Positions 58,677-64,000 of a stretch of 64,000 nucleotides of DNA are shown here, piece after piece; the stretch's first letter is position 1; each line of letters starts with the position of its first letter. The position numbers and the translations under genes were made by a program. The stretch is from the NCBI GenBank assembly GCA_019188255.1, contig JAETXT010000010.1, forward strand, positions 930,001 to 994,000. The letters run 5' to 3'. This DNA is from Verticillium longisporum (Eukaryota > Ascomycota > Sordariomycetes > Glomerellales > Plectosphaerellaceae). The notes below the pieces were generated by a model, which did no database searches, was not told where the DNA came from, and was given only the letters and a program-made list of their open reading frames with translations.

Positions 58677-59228
58677 TACAGTAGGGCGACAAAAGAAACG
58701 ACGGAGCTCCATTTTACACTAAAATATACAGTTTTCTAACATCTCTAACTTATTCTATAAAATAGAGTTCATAATAATAATAATAATACTATTAGGAACC
58801 TACTAGATCTATACTATATTAAGATATTATACTTATAGGCCTAGTATTTACTTAGGTATATAGACTTAAAGTAGGTAATAAAGTTTTTAAAATTTAAAAA
58901 ATCTAATAAAAATTGTTAAGATCTAAGATTAATATTACTAAGTAGAGAAAAGATCTTATTACTTATATAATAGAAAAGGTAGCTATAGCTAGTTCCTATT
59001 ATCAATAAAACTAATATTAATAGAGTAGAAGAAGTTACCTAGCTTTAAGCCTTAATTACTAATATAATATAGAAGATATTAATAACTTAAATAATAGAGA
59101 TTATAGATTCAATAAAGCTCTAATAGTACTATTAATATTATGATTTAATCTAATTTATAGAATAAGTTAGAGAGGTTAGAAAACTATATATTTTAGTGTA
59201 TAATGGAGCTCCGTTGTTTCTTTTGTCG
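58677..59228. mobile_element. MITE-like foldback element 1
   Basis: AT-rich element with terminal inverted repeats of about 75 bp: CGACAAAAGAAACGACGGAG ... ACTAAAATATACAG on the left (from 58687) and its reverse complement ending at 59228, with only a handful of mismatches. A TACAGT at 58677-58682 precedes the left arm, giving a TA + CAGT end like Tc1/mariner relatives. The interior has no open frame. The matching outer end is missing on the right, where element 2 begins at once. Confidence 0.8.
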
Positions 59229-59556
59229 TATCCCTTTGAACCCGAATTTGATCTCAGGTACAAAAAATAAGTACTAGAAGAACCCAGCTAACGTTAGCAG
59301 AAATGAGCCAGATAGCCAACCAAATCGTAGACCTACCCCATAGTACATTAGTAATAGGCTATGATACCTATGATATTAGGCCTACTGGGGTATATAGTAA
59401 GGATCTTAGGTGGATTACGTTAGAATGAGGTAGGGTCCTAGGTACTGCGTAAGGTGGCAAAGGTCGCAGCGCTAAACCTGATCATGAAGGCGGTATACGG
59501 CTTATGGAGCGCTTGTTGTACCTGAGATCAATTTCGGGTTCAAAGGGATGACTGTA
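59229..59556. mobile_element. MITE-like foldback element 2
   Basis: About 330 bp with 34-bp terminal inverted repeats: TATCCCTTTGAACCCGAA ... CTCAGGTACA at 59229-59262, and its reverse complement at 59517-59550. The right end finishes GACTGTA (ACTGTA 59551-59556), the complement of the TACAGT that starts element 1. The left end lacks this terminus. The interior has no usable open frame. Confidence 0.8.
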
Positions 59557-59911
59557 CCTTCCTTACCTTAAGGTACCTACGTAGGTACGTAACCCTGTAC
59601 GTGCACATCTACAGCCCATCCCTGCTCAGAGCCAGAGGACCAGACTCTACGCTTCGACATGCTTTCAATTGCACCAAGGTTTCGGTAGTTGTTAGTTTGT
59701 CTATTCCCTCACTATGAATCCATCACGTTCTGCCAGTCGAAACACTCAACGTCGTTTCAACACTCGATGACCGGGTGGAATGCACATGTTCTGTCATTGT
59801 CATGGCCTCAGCCTAACGCCAAAACCCAAAACCCAAATCCCAAAACCCAACGCCCCTTGCCCACTGGAAAATGCTCATGCACGAAATCAACATCGCCCTG
59901 CCAGCCCCGTC

Positions 59912-61779
59912 TCAAATCTCCTCCGGCCTCCAGCCGTCATCGTCATCCCACTCTCTGCACCAGCCGAACCAGTGTCGCCGCCGGCACGTCGGCTCCGACG
60001 ACGGCTCCTCGGTCGGGTGAGCAGTGGGCGTCGGCGCCGGCGTCACCTCTGGGCTCGTCGCCGGGCTCGTCGCCGGCTTCGTCGTCGACACTTCGTCGCG
60101 GCAGCCCCAGAACCGGCCCGGCAGGATGCACGTCGTCGTCGAGGCCGAGGTCGGCGCCGGGCTCGAGGGTGTGGGCCCCGCCGTCGCCTCGCTCGTCGTC
60201 GTCTGGTCGTTGCAGCCAAACCACCCGGGCGTCTTGCATGTAGATGTCGAAGTCGAAGTCGTTGTCGTCCTTGTCGTCGACGTTGTTATGGTGCCGCTGA
60301 CGGTGGTCGACTCATCGAGGCACCCCCACCAGCCGGGTGACTTGCACGTCTCGGTACGCGTGCGCACGACAGACGTGGTCGACGACACGGGCCTCGAGCT
60401 CGTCTCGGTGCCGTTGCTCTCGTAAAAGTTCCACTTGGCGCAGTCGCGGCAGTCCGGCGTCGACGCACAAGACGGCACCTCGTCGTACTTTAGGATGACA
60501 TCGTTGATGACAGACCTTATCCTGTGCGTCCCGATGCCGACGCGCCAGCCCTTATCGGCAACGACGTCGTAGACGCACCGCTGGCCCGTGTGGCACTCCG
60601 ACTCCATGGCGTAGCCCGCAAAGGAGCAGGACGCCGTGGGGCCGTGGCACATGGCCATGTACACGGGATCCGCCGTGTGCCCGACGTGGAAGGCGCCCGT
60701 GTTCTCGCGCGCCTGGTGTATGGTCTGCTCCGAACCAGGGGCACCGGCAAGCCGAGGCGACCTGCAGCCAGCGCTTCGGGAACGGCCTCAAAGGTGACGA
60801 CGGGCAGGCCGTAGGTCAGACCGAGGAGCGAGCTCACAGCGCCGCCGAGGGAGTGGCCGGCCAACCAAATGTCCGAGTGGGGGTACAGCTCGGTCACGTT
60901 AGAGTACAGCTCGCGTGCCGCAGCGTAGTACCGGTGCTCGTCCGTAATGGCCTCGACGACGCACGTGTTGTTGCAGCTGTAGACGGGTGTGGCGCAATCG
61001 CAGACGCGGAGCCACGTCCACTGGCCCAGCTGCCCGCAGCAGCAGCTGAAGAAGAGATTGTCGTTGATCTTGTCGTGGGTCGTGGTGCCGTCGCCGTCGA
61101 ACACGGCCATCGAAGTGCCCTTGAGGCCGATGACGACGGTCGAGTTGTTCTCGTCGGCGAAAATGTGGCCGCGGAGACCATCCCCCTGCCAGCCAAAGTC
61201 GGCGCTACGGTTGAACGGCGCCCCGACGTCCTCCCAGTCTGGGTGCTCCTCGTCTTCGACGTATGCGTTGGCCGTCATGCGCGCCAGCGTCAAGATGGTC
61301 TCCTTGTCTGACACGTCGGGTCCAGGGGTGTCGTCGAGGGTCCAGGCCGTCGGGCTCAGCATGTTGACGTAGCCCCTCTCGCGCGCGGCGGCCACCATGG
61401 GGTCGACGACGTGGGGGCGGCGGTCGACCAAGCGTTCTATCGTGATGGATTTGCTTCGAGCCTTCAGCGGACCCATGACTTCCCTGGCGTATTCGTCCTC
61501 GGCGGCGAGCCAGACGTTGGGCTCGGCACTGTCGCTGGTCATGATGTCGCGCTTCCGGTGGAGGCGGGGATGTTGATGCGTTCCATGGTGGAAGATGTGT
61601 CGCAGAGAAAAGGAGTGCTCGGCAGGTAATGGCGGTTGCGTATTGGGCGGTGCTGGGAGGACGGGTCCCGGAAGAGCTATGGCTTCGTCGATGGGAGGTG
61701 CTGTGCCAGAGATGGCGGTTGTCGGCACGGCTGTGGCGAGCAGCGACAGGAGGCCGAGCTTCCTCCTCCGCCACTTCAT
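59912..61779 (-). CDS. ATG15: Autophagic lipase Atg15
   Basis: Vacuolar phospholipase/lipase that breaks down autophagic and multivesicular bodies. Single exon, about 622 residues after correction. A short basic N-terminus and membrane anchor ([16 protein letters not shown]) lead into a class-3 lipase domain with VVIGLKGTS, the nucleophile elbow [11 protein letters not shown] and the family's Cys-rich [26 protein letters not shown] segment. [14 protein letters not shown] and [11 protein letters not shown] follow. The tail contains four CxxPG(W/R)(W/F)xGC-like modules in Thr/Ser-rich sequence. The frame breaks at GGGG 60738-60741 (CCCC on the coding strand); one extra base gives [20 protein letters not shown]. 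The start is the ATG before the anchor. Confidence 0.9.
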
Positions 61780-61914
61780 GTTGCTTCTGGATATGGGGAT
61801 CGAAATCAACAAGCAGACGGTGTGAGGGACGTGAGGTCGAGATGCAATGAGGTGGGCAGCAGATGATGTGTTGAGGAAACGGAGCAAATGGACGGTGGGT
61901 GGAAGGCAACAGCG

Positions 61915-62160
61915 TTAGGTAAGGTAGGTAGGTATGTAGTGTTGAGACTGAGGAAGCACGGGCTTGCGTCAGTCAGGTGGATGGCGTGTTGACGTCGTCT
62001 CCCTGGTGTCTTTGGTCATGCGGGGGGTTCACGGGCCACCGATAAGCAATCGGAGACCGCTGGAGTGCTGCCAGCTGCAACGGGCCGGCAAAGCTATGGA
62101 CTTGCCTTGCCTGCCAGCCTGCCTAGGTAGGTACCTAAGGTAGGTACCTGTCGAGGGGTC
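61915..62160. repeat. AGGTAGGTACCTAAGG motif clusters
   Basis: TAGGTAAGGTAGGTAGGTATG at about 61915-61936, 140 bp upstream of the ATG15 start, and CCTAGGTAGGTACCTAAGG at about 62121-62150. Same dispersed palindromic family as elsewhere in the window. Confidence 0.8.
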
Positions 62161-62250
62161 TGGTACCTCGAGGGGCCTGGTACCTCGAGGGGCCTCGTAC
62201 CTCGAAGCACCTGGTACCTCGAAGCACCTGGTCCTTGTCGAGGTCTACCT
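62148..62250. repeat. GGTACCTCGAGG tandem repeat
   Basis: Five to six head-to-tail copies of a 17-18 bp unit, GGTACCTCGAGGGGCCT (later copies GGTACCTCGAAGCACCT). It continues directly from the ACCTAAGG cluster, so the array appears to have grown from that motif. Confidence 0.9.
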
Positions 62251-63099
62251 CAGGTCCCTCGAAGCCCTTCACTCAGCAAGGGAGTACGCATCGTGGCTCT
62301 GTCCAACGAGGGATGAGGCAAGGCCGGTTCTCAGGAGTCTGCCCATATGCTGAGTTCAATAGATCAAATGCACGACGGTATCTACACATCGTGCACACAC
62401 ATCTCATACCAAACCTCGAACATGTGAACCCTTCGCTGCATGAGCAAAGGCGATCTATGCATGAGTCTCAGTCACCTGCCAGGCACCCTTCTGCAACGGC
62501 ACGGTACCTTGCTGTCCGCCCGCCATGGAGTGCACGGTACAGCCGGCACAGGCACCTACGTACCAGGCTACGAAAAGGTACCTCGACCAGATCGGCCACT
62601 TGGCTGCAATCGATGCATCCACCAGATGCACGCAACAACCTTCGTCATCTGCCCGCCGTCACGGACTCGACTGCACTGGACACACATTGACGACTGCTTC
62701 CGTGGACTCCGTGAGCCCGCAACCCGTCGCCTGCCACATCTCCTGCCTACCTGCTGCTACCTAGGCTGCTGCCACTCGTTTCTCGATCCTGTCCTCTCCG
62801 CTCCTGCTCTCCCTTTGGCGCACGACGCAACTGGAAGATACCCATGCGCGTTTCCCATCTACAAATGGCGTAACACTGGTGGATCTGGCATCCTCACATC
62901 CTCACATCCTCACATCCCGTCACAGTCCCTTCTACGCGACCCCAACCAGCCGAGAGGCAGCTCTCTGCTCTGTGCTCTGTGCTCTCTGCTCCTTGCGTTT
63001 CATCCCTATCGAGCCTACGCTGCTGGATAGATAAAAGTAGAGCTTCCCTGCTGCCCTCGTCTCGTCCTCCTGTTGTTTCCCACAAGAGGCGGCATCATC
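62251..63099. other. Promoter / 5' leader of the VPS9-domain gene
   Basis: No gene supported. Contains CTCACATCC x3 near 62893-62918 and GCTCTCTGCTCTGTGCTCTGTG-like repeats near 62965-62990. Confidence 0.45.
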
Positions 63100-64000
63100 A
63101 TGTCGACACGTGCCAGGCTGACCTCCTTGACTTCTAGCACCACACCGATCAACATGGCGGCCCACGAACCTCCCAAGAGCTCTGTCGGCTCTCGACCGAG
63201 CCTATTTCGAGCGACTTCTTCAACCCAAGGCGCCGGTGCTGCGAGCAACGACCCTCTTCAGCCCCCGAGACGGGCCCAGACTTTCCACAATGGCGCTGCC
63301 GTTGCGCCCCTGACCAAGGCCACCCCGCCTGAGGAAATCGAACGACCCGATGCATTTGAAACCGGCCAGGACGCCGATGAAGACGAGGACGATGGAATCG
63401 ATCCAGGAAGGGGATCTGTGGACCTCGACGATCTACCCATCGAGCTCGTTAGCTTGACTGACAGGTAATCGACATGTACGAAAGGCTCTTCTGCTCACGA
63501 GCTAACCTGTTCGTCTTCAGCTTTGTCGATGCCCTCACGTCCAAAGTCCACAAGACACCACCCAGCATCGACAATGTCGCCCAACTCTTCCAAGACTTCT
63601 ACCTCAGCGCCTCGAGCCACGTCAACACGCACATCTCCGCTCTGGCCACGCGTCAAAGCCGGGCCAACTCCCCCGCACCACCGTCCAGGCTCACCCCGGC
63701 GGGCCGACTTAGAGCCAAGGCCGCGTCGATTGGAAGCAAGGACAAGCCCCAGAACATACCAAAGCCCGACACGGAACGCCAGATGATCACGGCCGAAGAG
63801 TTGGCAGAGAAGAAGAAGGCGCGCAAAGCGCTGGAGGCCAAGAGAGCCATGCTGGAAGAGGCCGTGGAGAGACGGTTGTGCGAAGGCCTCTACAATCGCA
63901 TCTACCGGCACCGAAGCACGCAAGACCAGGCACAGGACGACAAACTCCGGTCCAAGACGGCAGCCCTCGCGCTCGTCGGTATCGGCCCTGCAGACCTTGG
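63100..64000 (+). CDS. VPS9-domain Rab5-type GEF, 5' part (runs off the window)
   Basis: Exon 1 is 63100-63474 and the intron 63475-63520 (CTAAC branch). Exon 2 runs from 63521 past the end of the window. The first ~125 residues are disordered with an acidic patch (DADEDEDDGIDPG). Then come LPIELVSLTDSFVDALTSKV, NVAQLFQDFYLSASSHVNTHI, a long charged helix and EEAVERRLCEGLYNRIYRH followed by GIGPADLG. This arrangement (helical bundle, then RLCEGLYNRIYRH leading into VPS9) is typical of fungal Vps9/Muk1-type exchange factors, which activate Rab5 on endosomes. The catalytic core lies mostly outside the window. A second in-frame ATG at 63154 (MAAHEPPK) is an alternative start. Confidence 0.72.

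Noticed and set aside
1..64000. tRNA, 5S rRNA or other RNA genes
   Set aside because: Looked for TpsiC-loop-like GTTCRA patterns and fungal 5S-like segments in the intergenic gaps; none had a matching partner arm.

Overview
This is a nuclear genome window from a filamentous ascomycete, most likely a Sordariomycete. Genes are GC-rich with short introns (about 50-130 bp) carrying GTANGT donors and CTAAC/CTGAC branch points. An AT-rich island is saturated with TpA, as expected for repeat-induced point mutation (RIP). Nearly all recognisable genes are conserved housekeeping genes. I recognise no biosynthetic cluster and no defence system.

Layout. The left arm (1-24.2 kb) holds an Emp47-type lectin cargo receptor (+), a 5'-truncated prolidase remnant (-), a Zn2Cys6 transcription factor (-), COP9 signalosome subunit 1 (+), splicing factor Prp18 (-), SAP18 (+), a small complex I subunit built from four tiny exons (-), a glutathione S-transferase (+) and a mitochondrial PPR protein (+). 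The middle (24.9-36 kb) is an AT-rich, gene-poor island. It holds a TTACCTAAGG tandem array, two solo LTRs with perfect 5-bp target duplications, a ~745-bp foldback element, pieces of a fungal membrane-protein family with RIP-like nonsense changes, and a few small hypothetical genes. The right arm (36.8-64 kb) holds kinetochore Mtw1/Mis12 (-), a TMEM14 protein (-), a membrane-anchored glycosyltransferase (-), an AIM3-like proline-rich protein (+), TCTP (-), sphinganine C4-hydroxylase Sur2 (+), a CBM48-type glycogen-binding-domain protein (+), Vps72/YL1 (-), two adjacent terminal-inverted-repeat elements, the autophagic lipase Atg15 (-) and the start of a VPS9-domain Rab GEF (+), which runs off the right edge.

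Reading frames. Six otherwise intact genes are interrupted by eight apparent single-base losses, every one inside a homopolymer run and every one restored by adding one base of the same kind. I read these as sequence or assembly errors, and give gene spans across them with the break stated. The membrane-protein remnant at 28.9-29.8 kb is different: its break is a CAG-to-TAG change in the CpA context favoured by RIP, so that one looks like real damage.

Long gene-free stretches (7.0-12.0, 13.7-16.2 and 48.8-53.0 kb) contain only low-complexity sequence and short palindromic TACCTAGGTA/ACCTAAGGT motifs that recur near several promoters.
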